Positions 7,216 to 14,543 of a DNA stretch of 64,000 nt are shown in pieces. The stretch comes from Lysinibacillus louembei (GTDB lineage: Bacteria; Bacillota; Bacilli; Bacillales_A; Planococcaceae). Below the pieces are notes generated by a model. That model was not told the origin of the DNA. It saw only the letters and a program-made list of their open reading frames with translations, and did no database searches. The translations under genes and the position numbers were made by a program. Positions within the stretch are counted from its first letter, which is position 1; each line of letters opens with the position of its first letter. The stretch spans positions 1 through 64,000 of the forward strand of contig NZ_CP137624.1 of assembly GCF_033880585.1 (NCBI RefSeq), in the 5' to 3' direction.

Positions 7216-8232
7216 TTAATCAATTTGTATTGCCTTACCTTTATCGTCAATGGTAGGAACATAACCATCCTCCATTTTATATATCTTCACTTTTTTTGTT
7301 TGTCCATTTGAAAATCCATAGTATGAACCTTTATGGACACCTCCACCACCATGATAGAACACACTTCCATCTGGATTAGTGAATTTCCAACCAGAACCAT
7401 TTCTACCATAAACACCTTCTACCCAATTTGGTCCTAAAGTTGACTTAATTTCGCTTTTAGTACTTCCATACAACTTTTCAGGGTTCGCAATAATGTCATC
7501 AAATGACGTAGGTTTCCATTGAACATTTCCATTCCCATATTTATCTTTAAAATAATTATTCCAGTCTTGTCCAGATACTGGATTCTCTGCTCCAAAATCT
7601 ACTTTAGCTCCGCTGACTGGCTTATTATTACCCGTACCCTTAGCCCCATCAACCTGAGTTCCATTTTTCACTACAGGAGTTTTCTCTAACTTGCTTGCTT
7701 TTATATTCGGCACATCTGGTACTTTCCCTACTTTCGCAAGAGAGCCTAACCCCTTTGTTCCTACTATTGTTGCCCCAACGCCGAATAACACTTTTCCTTC
7801 CACATATGATCGTGAATAAGCATTCCCTTGGATATAGTCTTTTTCCACTGTTTTTTTGGCGGATTTGCTTATTGCTTCCACTGTTTCCTTTGGATGTGTA
7901 ATGGCGGTTGCGAGATTATCCAATGCTGCTTTTGGGTTACTGACAAGCCCCCATGTACTCTTCACTGTGTCCACTGCAGTATCCGCAAAGGCATCTACTT
8001 TTCCTTTCCCCTTCTGAGCAAGCACCAATCCACTATTTCGTAAATTGGTTGTGATTTTTTCTGCTAGCGACATCTCTTTGGTGATTGGGGTTGGTTCTTT
8101 TGTATTTATTGCATTGTATATGTTACTGATGCCTTTTGATGTTTCTTGAGGAGCTTTCAGTGTTTTAGCCTTAGCTTCTACACTGCTTGTTATTTTTGCT
8201 TTACTTGGGGCATCGTTTATGCTCATAACCAT
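7216..8232 (-). CDS. Orphan polymorphic toxin module 2 (YobL/YqcG-like tip)
   Basis: 338 residues. Residues 4-200 are nearly identical to the conserved part of the full toxin (SKAKITSSVEAKAKTLKAPQ through VDGAKGTGNN). The tip reads NPVSGQDWNNYFKDKYGNGN, then NPEKLYGSTKSEIKSTLGPN and VFYHGGGGVHKGSYYGF. From memory this resembles the C-terminal toxin domains of B. subtilis LXG toxins such as YobL. Homology starts abruptly behind a terminator hairpin and no ribosome site precedes the start, so the export N-terminus and promoter are missing. The immunity gene beside it could be expressed by read-through. Confidence 0.75.
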   Translation of the reverse strand: MVMSINDAPSKAKITSSVEAKAKTLKAPQETSKGISNIYNAINTKEPTPITKEMSLAEKITTNLRNSGLVLAQKGKGKVDAFADTAVDTVKSTWGLVSNPKAALDNLATAITHPKETVEAISKSAKKTVEKDYIQGNAYSRSYVEGKVLFGVGATIVGTKGLGSLAKVGKVPDVPNIKASKLEKTPVVKNGTQVDGAKGTGNNKPVSGAKVDFGAENPVSGQDWNNYFKDKYGNGNVQWKPTSFDDIIANPEKLYGSTKSEIKSTLGPNWVEGVYGRNGSGWKFTNPDGSVFYHGGGGVHKGSYYGFSNGQTKKVKIYKMEDGYVPTIDDKGKAIQID

Positions 8233-8246
8233 TTAAACTTAAGAAA

Positions 8247-8281
8247 AAAACCTTGAAAGGTGGTTAGCCAATCAAGGTTTA
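8247..8281 (-). terminator. Module terminator hairpin, copy 3
   Basis: AAACCTTGATTGGCTAACC and its partner, followed by TTTTTTT on the minus strand. It ends the full toxin-immunity operon just before orphan module 2 begins. Confidence 0.8.
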
Positions 8282-8347
8282 AGAATACGATTTATTGACT
8301 CACAAAAAAATCATACAAAATCAATTCTTTAAGAATCAATTTGCTAC

Positions 8348-8725
8348 CTATCGCTGTTCAAAATTATAACCGCCTTTTTTAGGAAGCAACTCTTCAAAAT
8401 CACACGATGCTATTGCTGTAAAACCAGCATTCCATAACTCTGTTAATAAATGAGATATCTTTGAAATATAGATATTACTACTTACACTTTCATTAGGCTC
8501 TATTTCAAAATAATATCTATAATATAAAAAGTCATCTCCTGTTTGTTCTTTTTCCCCTTCAATATAATCCCCATTATTGAAGAGATAAATTTCTGCTTGT
8601 TCGGTTATTATACTTGAACCATCTACATCACCGTTAACAAACTTAGAGACTAAGTCAATAATATCCTTCTTTTCTAAGTTAGTATCTAGAAATATTTTAG
8701 TATACAAATCCATCTCTATATCCAT
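8348..8725 (-). CDS. Probable immunity protein for the nucleotidyltransferase-like toxin
   Basis: 125 residues, very acidic, with a Tyr-rich centre (DDFLYYRYYFEIEPNES) and no signal peptide. It starts at ATG 8723-8725 after AAAGAGGTGAAACG, overlapping the ribosome site with the toxin stop region 13 bases upstream. Gene order identifies it as the cognate immunity gene. Family not recognised. A terminator follows. Confidence 0.7.
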   Translation of the reverse strand: MDIEMDLYTKIFLDTNLEKKDIIDLVSKFVNGDVDGSSIITEQAEIYLFNNGDYIEGEKEQTGDDFLYYRYYFEIEPNESVSSNIYISKISHLLTELWNAGFTAIASCDFEELLPKKGGYNFEQR

Positions 8726-8737
8726 CGTTTCACCTCT

Positions 8738-10519
8738 TTATTTAATTGGAGTAAATGGAGGATTGTCAAATGGTCCATCCATTTTAATAATTGATATATC
8801 AACATCCATTCCTAACTCTTTTTCTAATTGCTTTCTAAATTTACTCAATTTTGCTTCACCAGATTGAATTTTTCCTGTTTCAATTGCATGTAACATGGTC
8901 TTCTCTTTAGCAGATCCTGGATTAGGGGGAGTAATTTTACTAAATGAATTCTGTACTAACTCATCAAACTTTTGCGCTGGTACCCTTACTGCAATGTCGA
9001 GATCAGAAGTTGGCTTTGCTGTTCCTTTTGCTCTACTCCCTTGAACAACAATGTCATCACTTATATGACCAACCTCTTCTTTTACCATTTGTGATATTTT
9101 TTGAAATTGTTCTTGAGTCAAACCTTGTGGTATCTTAAGACCTTTACCCGTACCCTTAACCCCATCAACCTGAGTCTCATTTTTCACTACAGGAGTTTTC
9201 TCTAACTTGCTTGCTTTTATATTCGGCACATCTGGTACTTTCGTAAGAGAGCCTAACCCCTTTGTTCCTACTATTGTTGCCCCAACGCCGAATAACACTT
9301 TTCCTTCCACATATGATCGTGAATAAGCATTCCCTTGGATATAGTCTTTTTCCACTGTTTTTTTGGCGGATTTGCTTATTGCTTCCACTGTTTCCTTTGG
9401 ATGTGTAATGGCGGTTGCGAGATTATCCAATGCTGCTTTTGGATTACTGACAAGCCCCCATGTACTCTTCACTGTGTCCACTGCGGTATCTGCAAAGGCA
9501 TCTACTTTTCCTTTCCCTTTCTGAGCAAGCACCAATCCACTATTTCGTAAATTGGTTGTGATTTTTTCTGCTAGCGACATCTCTTTGCTGATTGGAGTTG
9601 GCTCTTTTGTATTTATTGCATTGTATATGTTACTAATGCCCTTTGATGTTTCTTGAGGAGCTTTCAGTGTTTTAGCCTTAGCTTCTACACTGCTTGTTAT
9701 TTTTGCTTTACTCGGTGCATCATTTGTACTCATTGGGTAACTTGTTAATGACTTACCTGAATTTTGATAAATTGCATTGCTTATTGGTTTTGTTGCACTT
9801 ATAGAACTATGTGTATGCAATGGCTTTGGTACATTAGAAGAACTGCCGCTGAGCGTTTTTACGACACTTGTTGTCTTTGCTTTACTTGATGCATCACTTG
9901 TGCTCATTGGGTAACTCGTTAATGACTTACCTGAATTCTGATAATTTGCATTGCTTGACGATTTGGCTGTACTGGAAGCACTTTGACTGCTTGTGGCTTT
10001 CACGGTACTTACTAACTTTGCTGCATTTAATACCTGATTACTAGTTGTCACCTTAGTTTTACTTGGTGTGTCGTTTGTGCTCATTGGGTAGCTCGTTAAT
10101 GACTTACCTGAATTTTGATAAATCGCATTGCTTGATGATTTGGCTGTACTTGAAGCATTTTGACTGCTTGTGACTTTCGCTGTCGCTGTAGTATTATGTG
10201 TGCTTACTGGTTTTACTGTACTTGCAGATTTAATAGTGCTAGCTGTTTTTGCTGCACTTTGACTACTTGTAGCTTTCACTGTAGCATTGTGCGTGCTTGC
10301 CGGCTTTGCTGTACTTGCAGAGCTAGAGGCACTAGTTGTTTTTGCTGGAGCTGCTGCATTATGTGTGCTTACTGGCTTTGCTGGAGTCGCTGCTTTACTT
10401 GTTGTTGCTTTTGCTGCACTTACTGAGCTACTTGTTGATTTTACTGTATTTGTAGTACTTTTTCTACTACTTGAACTGCCACTATATGTAGAGGCAAGAG
10501 AAACTGATTTAACTGCCAT
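8738..10519 (-). CDS. Full-length polymorphic toxin with nucleotidyltransferase-like tip
   Basis: 593 residues. Residues 1-265 are low-complexity Ser/Thr/Ala/Lys, with STHN motifs and three copies of YQNSGKSLTSYPMST. Residues 265-455 are the conserved pre-toxin region (ISNIYNAINTKEPTPISKEM, then GKVDAFADTAVDTVKSTWGL and VLFGVGATIVGTKGLGSL), ending VDGVKGTG. Residues 456-593 are the tip, with GSRAKGTAKPTSDLDI and a third acidic strand DVDISII. This is the GS-x(n)-DxD plus D pattern of pol-beta-type nucleotidyltransferases. There is no signal peptide and no LXG or WXG100 motif, so the export route is unknown. It follows the CBM48-like gene by 14 bases and precedes its immunity gene. Confidence 0.8.
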   Translation of the reverse strand: MAVKSVSLASTYSGSSSSRKSTTNTVKSTSSSVSAAKATTSKAATPAKPVSTHNAAAPAKTTSASSSASTAKPASTHNATVKATSSQSAAKTASTIKSASTVKPVSTHNTTATAKVTSSQNASSTAKSSSNAIYQNSGKSLTSYPMSTNDTPSKTKVTTSNQVLNAAKLVSTVKATSSQSASSTAKSSSNANYQNSGKSLTSYPMSTSDASSKAKTTSVVKTLSGSSSNVPKPLHTHSSISATKPISNAIYQNSGKSLTSYPMSTNDAPSKAKITSSVEAKAKTLKAPQETSKGISNIYNAINTKEPTPISKEMSLAEKITTNLRNSGLVLAQKGKGKVDAFADTAVDTVKSTWGLVSNPKAALDNLATAITHPKETVEAISKSAKKTVEKDYIQGNAYSRSYVEGKVLFGVGATIVGTKGLGSLTKVPDVPNIKASKLEKTPVVKNETQVDGVKGTGKGLKIPQGLTQEQFQKISQMVKEEVGHISDDIVVQGSRAKGTAKPTSDLDIAVRVPAQKFDELVQNSFSKITPPNPGSAKEKTMLHAIETGKIQSGEAKLSKFRKQLEKELGMDVDISIIKMDGPFDNPPFTPIK

Positions 10520-10533
10520 TGTATAACCTCCAT

Positions 10534-11220
10534 TTATATTTCTAATGATTGACCAGCTGAAGTGAAAAATCCTGTGTGATGTATGGCAAAGGTGTCCTCT
10601 AAAATGTATTCACCATCAATCAATAATTGAATTTTCCAATTACCAAGCATTTTTTGTTTATCCTCTTGATGTAAATCAAGCCAAAACCACATACGTACGG
10701 GTTCATTTTCCATTTCAGTAAAAAGCAGATGCTCTGAAACCTGCATAATCTCCTTATTAGGCGCATACCAAATAATCGTCACAGGATGGGCACCTGTCAC
10801 TCGACGAAACTCGAACTGCGCTACTACTAGAGAGTCCATATCCATTGAAAATACTTTTTTATAGAAGGGCTGCTCTGTTTCCAACACCTGTTCTGTCAAT
10901 CCATAGTCATGAATATGTATCGTATATTCTGTTGAATCATACATTCTCTCCTGTTGATGATTAATCAACAGCATGGACCAGATTTCTTCCTTGTCATCGA
11001 CTTCATACATATTTGCATAAGGGTCATTTAATAGGAGCTTATCATTTATCAAAAATTTATAACGATATTGACCTGAAATTAAATGAGTCTCGAAATACCA
11101 TTCATTTCCCTGTTTTTGCATGACCCCCTTTGTTGCATCCAAATCATTAAAATCTCCTATGACAGCAAGAGAATGAATTGGCAAATAGGGTGATTCTTCA
11201 TATTTCAGTAAAACATTCAA
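10534..11220 (-). CDS. CBM48/AMPK-type glycogen-binding domain protein
   Basis: 228 residues. Residues 17-85 have the early-set/CBM48 pattern: HSLAVIGDFNDLDATKGVMQ, WYFETHLISGQYRYKFLIND and LLNDPYANMYE, as in the N-terminal domains of branching enzymes and AMPK beta subunits. The C-terminal half appears to be a second beta domain (HPVTIIWYAPNKEIM and MWFWLDLHQEDKQKMLGNW). There is no signal peptide. It sits 14 bases upstream of the full toxin in the same operon, so it may be an export adaptor, chaperone or structural partner. That role is inferred only from position. Confidence 0.7.
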   Translation of the reverse strand: MNVLLKYEESPYLPIHSLAVIGDFNDLDATKGVMQKQGNEWYFETHLISGQYRYKFLINDKLLLNDPYANMYEVDDKEEIWSMLLINHQQERMYDSTEYTIHIHDYGLTEQVLETEQPFYKKVFSMDMDSLVVAQFEFRRVTGAHPVTIIWYAPNKEIMQVSEHLLFTEMENEPVRMWFWLDLHQEDKQKMLGNWKIQLLIDGEYILEDTFAIHHTGFFTSAGQSLEI

Positions 11221-11411
11221 AAATACACCTCATTTCTCCTTTTAAAGTAAGAATATAACAATAATAAAAAATAATCAATATATTAAAAATATTATTACAG
11301 CGTCTGTATAAAGCGTTTTTTCTCCCTTTTTATTTGCTTTCTTTTAGCTATAAAAATACGGCTGCTAAGCATACAAAGTAATCTTTGTATTACCTAACAG
11401 CCGTTGCTAAT
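11221..11411. other. Intergenic region upstream of the toxin operon
   Basis: AT-rich DNA that should hold the promoter of the CBM48-toxin-immunity operon, plus the suhB terminator. No clear sigma-A boxes could be fixed by eye. Confidence 0.4.
11355..11406 (-). terminator. Terminator after suhB
   Basis: ACGGCTG (11358-11364) pairs with CAGCCGT (11398-11404). An inner ATACAAAG/CTTTGTAT stem is followed on the minus strand by ATTTTTAT. Confidence 0.75.
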
Positions 11412-12203
11412 TTATTTCAATTCTACATATTGCTCTAAAATTTGTGAGTGAATAGATGGATTTGCGATAATAAATGTATCTTGTCCTAATAAATTCACAG
11501 GTTGTCCAGTTAAATTACTTGCTATTGCACCAACCTCCTGTGCAATAATGATGCCACCTGCTACATCCCATGGTGATAGGCGCATTGATAAATAAGCATC
11601 GAGCTTACCACTCACAACAAAGGCAATTTCCATTGCTGCAGCACCATATGACCTCGTTCCACGCACTGTGCGTACAAGCTCAATTAATTTTTCATGGTTT
11701 ACCCTGCGATTTGGCGTTACCCATGTCGCATTGATGCCGATTACAGCTTCCTCTAGCTTTACTGATTGTAATTTGCGCAGCGGTGTGTCGTTATACCAAG
11801 CTCCCTCTCCTGCTGTTGCACAAAATAAATCTTCACGCATTACGTCAAATATGTATCCTAATTTTCCAACCCCATCAACGAATATACCAATCGTAATCAT
11901 AAAGTGGCGATGCTGCTTGACAAAATTCATCGTACCATCAATTGGATCAAGAATCCAAACGACCCCATCCAATGACTCTACCTTCTCGCCCATGCCCTCT
12001 TCCCCTAAAATTTTATGTGAGGCGTCATATGCTTTAATTTTTTCAATAAAAAACAATTCTGTTTCTCTATCAATATTCGTCACTAAATCATTGGCATCTG
12101 ATTTTGTTTCTACTTTTAAATCATAAGAAAATGCATCTCGAATACGTTGCCCTGCTTGTCTAATTATTTCTTTTGCAAATCTATCTAATTGCTGTAAGTT
12201 CAT
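11412..12203 (-). CDS. suhB: Inositol-1-monophosphatase family protein
   Basis: 263 residues from ATG 12201-12203, which follows GAAGGGTGG; the longer frame to 12272 has no ribosome site. All metal-binding motifs of the family are present: GEEGMGE (about 66-72), WILDPIDGTMNF (about 82-93) and SPWDVAGGIIIAQEVGA (about 210-226). These correspond to the Mg2+-binding Glu/Asp residues that hydrolyse inositol phosphates or related sugar phosphates. It belongs to the suhB-ykzI-yktB neighbourhood of B. subtilis (yktC = suhB). The physiological substrate in Bacilli is unsettled. Confidence 0.92.
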   Translation of the reverse strand: MNLQQLDRFAKEIIRQAGQRIRDAFSYDLKVETKSDANDLVTNIDRETELFFIEKIKAYDASHKILGEEGMGEKVESLDGVVWILDPIDGTMNFVKQHRHFMITIGIFVDGVGKLGYIFDVMREDLFCATAGEGAWYNDTPLRKLQSVKLEEAVIGINATWVTPNRRVNHEKLIELVRTVRGTRSYGAAAMEIAFVVSGKLDAYLSMRLSPWDVAGGIIIAQEVGAIASNLTGQPVNLLGQDTFIIANPSIHSQILEQYVELK

Positions 12204-12270
12204 CACAATGTACCACCCTTCTTTTCCCGCTTCTTCAATTGATTGAAATTTCAATTTGTATAAGTATAAC

Positions 12271-12313
12271 AAAAATCACTTGCTATCCGAATACTTTAGC
12301 AAGTGATTTTTAA
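12271..12313 (-). terminator. Hairpin terminator between ykzI and suhB
   Basis: A 15-bp perfect stem (AAAAATCACTTGCTA and its complement at 12297-12311). Confidence 0.75.
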
Positions 12314-12331
12314 ATTGGCTCCCATTTTTTC

Positions 12332-12529
12332 TTATTCATAGGCAAATAAGCTTTCTAGTTCTTCTTGGATTTCTTTTAGTCGTTTTTTAGATTTTTCCAT
12401 CTCTGCTTCATCTTTTACTTGCATTGCCTCAAACAGAGAAGCTAGCTCGTAATCAAGCTCTAATCTCAAAATGCGTTCGTATTGCTTTTCCACATCAACC
12501 TTGCGTATAATTTTAACCATCTGTTTCAT
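12332..12529 (-). CDS. ykzI: YkzI-like small coiled-coil protein
   Basis: 65 residues from ATG 12527-12529, preceded by AGGAGCGTGACAAGT. A frame extending to 12604 would overlap the divergent yktB promoter and lacks a ribosome site. It is a charged, probably helical protein (VDVEKQYERILRLELDYELA and then KSKKRLKEIQEELESLFAYE). Size and place between yktB and suhB match B. subtilis ykzI, whose function is unknown. The symbol rests on synteny more than on sequence. Confidence 0.65.
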   Translation of the reverse strand: MKQMVKIIRKVDVEKQYERILRLELDYELASLFEAMQVKDEAEMEKSKKRLKEIQEELESLFAYE

Positions 12530-12626
12530 ACTTGTCACGCTCCTCCTAGTTTGATTTTTTGTGTTACTATTATTTTCCCAAAAAAACAATAAAATAAACC
12601 TCATTTTTGAAAGGAATTCAAATAAA

Positions 12627-13244
12627 ATGGTAAAAGTACAATGGACAAACGATGATTTTCAAGTATTTTCAATTGATGGCTTAGACGAAAGAATGGAAGC
12701 ATTAACAACAATTATTCGCCCTAAATTTCATCAATTAGGTGAGTATTTCGCAACATACTTTAGCACAAAAACAGGTGACGAATTTTTCCCACATGTCGCA
12801 AAGCATGCGCGTCGTACAATTAATCCACCAAAAGACTCATGGGTAGCCTTCGCACCATATAAACGCGGCTACAAAGCGTTGCCACACTTCCAAATCGGCT
12901 TATGGGGAACACATCTTTTTATCGTTGTTGCAGTAATTTATGAAGCGCCTCAAAAAGCTGAAATGGCAGAGCTTCTACTAGCGAACGTAAAGCCATTTAA
13001 TAAACTAACAGATGACTTTGTGCTGTCAGGTGATCACATGTCTCCAGATGTTGTACCGTTTGATAAAGAACAGTTACAAAAGCTTCTTACACGTTTACGT
13101 GATATCAAAAAAGGCGAGTTTTTAGTGGGTCGCCATTTAACTATTGAACAAGCAACAGCAATGTCTGCTGAGGAGTTTTTAGCATTTGCTGAAGAGACAT
13201 TTGACAAGCTTGTCCCAATTTATAATGCGATTATTGGCAAATAG
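12627..13244 (+). CDS. yktB: UPF0637 (DUF1054) family protein YktB
   Basis: 205 residues from ATG 12627, after AAAGGAATTC. A longer frame from 12561 overlaps the divergent gene and lacks a ribosome site. It matches B. subtilis YktB in length and motifs: GEYFATYFSTKTGDEFFPHV, HARRTINPPKDSWVAFAP, RGYKALPHFQIGLWGTHLF and SGDHMSPDVVPF. The function is unknown; structures of the family show a single alpha/beta domain. It is convergent with the deaminase-like operon, with a shared terminator between. Confidence 0.9.
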   Translation: MVKVQWTNDDFQVFSIDGLDERMEALTTIIRPKFHQLGEYFATYFSTKTGDEFFPHVAKHARRTINPPKDSWVAFAPYKRGYKALPHFQIGLWGTHLFIVVAVIYEAPQKAEMAELLLANVKPFNKLTDDFVLSGDHMSPDVVPFDKEQLQKLLTRLRDIKKGEFLVGRHLTIEQATAMSAEEFLAFAEETFDKLVPIYNAIIGK

Positions 13245-13261
13245 CGCTATTATATACTATG

Positions 13262-13311
13262 CAAAAAAGACTAACAAACATACCAATTATTTGGCGTTGT
13301 TAGTCTTTTTT
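13262..13311. terminator. Bidirectional terminator
   Basis: AAAAAAGACTAACAA pairs with TTGTTAGTCTTTTTT (13297-13311). It serves yktB on the plus strand and the deaminase-like operon on the minus strand. Confidence 0.85.
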
Positions 13312-13336
13312 ATTATGATTTGGCATAATTGCTATG

Positions 13337-14542
13337 CTATTCTGTCACAATATTCCCTTTATATATTGTCATCTTGCGCTTCGATGTTCTTGCAATTGCT
13401 TCTGCAGAGCATGATGCTTCAATAAGAACTATATTTGCAAGATCGCCTATCTTCGGCCAAGCTTGCTGCCCTTTGTTATCCAGTGGCTTAATACCGCCTG
13501 TAATAAATTGCAGTGTTTCTGCTAACACTCGCTCATGTGACCATCTTGAAAGCTGTGCTAGTCGACCTGCACGCTCTAAAATATCGCCATTGCCAAACGG
13601 TGACCATGAATCAAAAATATTATCACAGCCTACTGCTACATCGACACCCTTTTGATGTAGCAAGCCAACAGGTGGGAAGCTGCGTCCAATTGGAGCGCTC
13701 GTAATAATTGTCATGCCAGCTGTCGCCAAAATGTCTGCCATTCCTTCAGCCTGAGCGGGAGAAATATCGCCAAGCGCAAATGCATGACTTACCGCTACTT
13801 TACCTTGCAAGCCCGCCTCTACCGTTAATTCAGCTAAACGCTTTATTGTAAAAATGCCTAGCTGATCTGCATCGTGTAAATGCAAATCAATACCTGCACC
13901 CGCTTCTACCGCAAGCTCCACCATCTGCTGCAAGGAACGCTCAATATCGCCATCTACCATGGCAGGGTCTACACCACCAACAAATCCTGCACCTTGTTGT
14001 AATGCTTCTCGCACTAGCTCCTTTGCATTTGTACGTAGTAAACCGTGCTGTGGGAATGCCACAATTTCATTTGAAAGCTTACCGTCAAATGTTTGTAGTG
14101 CTTTTTGTACCTGCTCTAAATTGCCTAAGCCAACCTCTGGATAAATATCAACATGTGTGCGAACATGTGTCACACCATATTGTGAATAATGTGTAAGTAA
14201 TGTTTCCGCACGCTCCTGTGTCGTTGTGCGCAATGTAGGCAATACTGTTTTTTCTACTTCAAAGCGTCCGAAAATATCCTTTGTCGGTGTTACAGCACGC
14301 CAATCATCACCTAGTAATGTTTTATCTAAATGACAATGCATCTCTTTAAATGAAGGCAATGCTAATAAGTTTTTCACATCTTTTTGTGGTACATTATCTG
14401 TTAATACTTCAGTGGCTGGTACAATTTTTTCAATGAATCCATTGTTTATTAATAAATGAAAGCTCGCTGTTGTCGTACTGATAACTGTTTCGCCATCCAT
14501 TTCATAGCCTGTTTCTAATAATGCATTTGTTAGCCAATACAT
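13337..14542 (-). CDS. Cytosine-deaminase-like amidohydrolase, copy 2
   Basis: 401 residues, the length of bacterial cytosine deaminase. Metal and active-site motifs of the amidohydrolase TIM barrel are visible: EMHCHLDKTLLGDDW (HxH, about 70), AFPQHGLLR (about 164), DLHLHDADQLG (about 219), VSHAFALGD (about 251) and GCDNIFDSWSPFGNGD (metal Asp, about 304). E. coli CodA has HCDE where this protein has HLHD, so the ring substrate may not be cytosine. It starts one base after the stop of its paralogue and follows it in an operon. The role is likely hydrolysis of a nitrogen heterocycle or related amide. Confidence 0.8.
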   Translation of the reverse strand: MYWLTNALLETGYEMDGETVISTTTASFHLLINNGFIEKIVPATEVLTDNVPQKDVKNLLALPSFKEMHCHLDKTLLGDDWRAVTPTKDIFGRFEVEKTVLPTLRTTTQERAETLLTHYSQYGVTHVRTHVDIYPEVGLGNLEQVQKALQTFDGKLSNEIVAFPQHGLLRTNAKELVREALQQGAGFVGGVDPAMVDGDIERSLQQMVELAVEAGAGIDLHLHDADQLGIFTIKRLAELTVEAGLQGKVAVSHAFALGDISPAQAEGMADILATAGMTIITSAPIGRSFPPVGLLHQKGVDVAVGCDNIFDSWSPFGNGDILERAGRLAQLSRWSHERVLAETLQFITGGIKPLDNKGQQAWPKIGDLANIVLIEASCSAEAIARTSKRKMTIYKGNIVTE

Positions 14543-14543
14543 A

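Noticed and set aside
6822-8232. LXG-type type VII toxin
   Set aside because: The tip resembles those of LXG toxins, but no LXG or WXG domain is found anywhere in the array, and module 2 has no N-terminal export region.
9750-10480. Short tandem repeats that might suggest a CRISPR array
   Set aside because: The repeats are in-frame codons of the toxin N-terminus (STHN and YQNSGKSLTSYPMST motifs) with uneven spacing and no unique spacers or cas genes.
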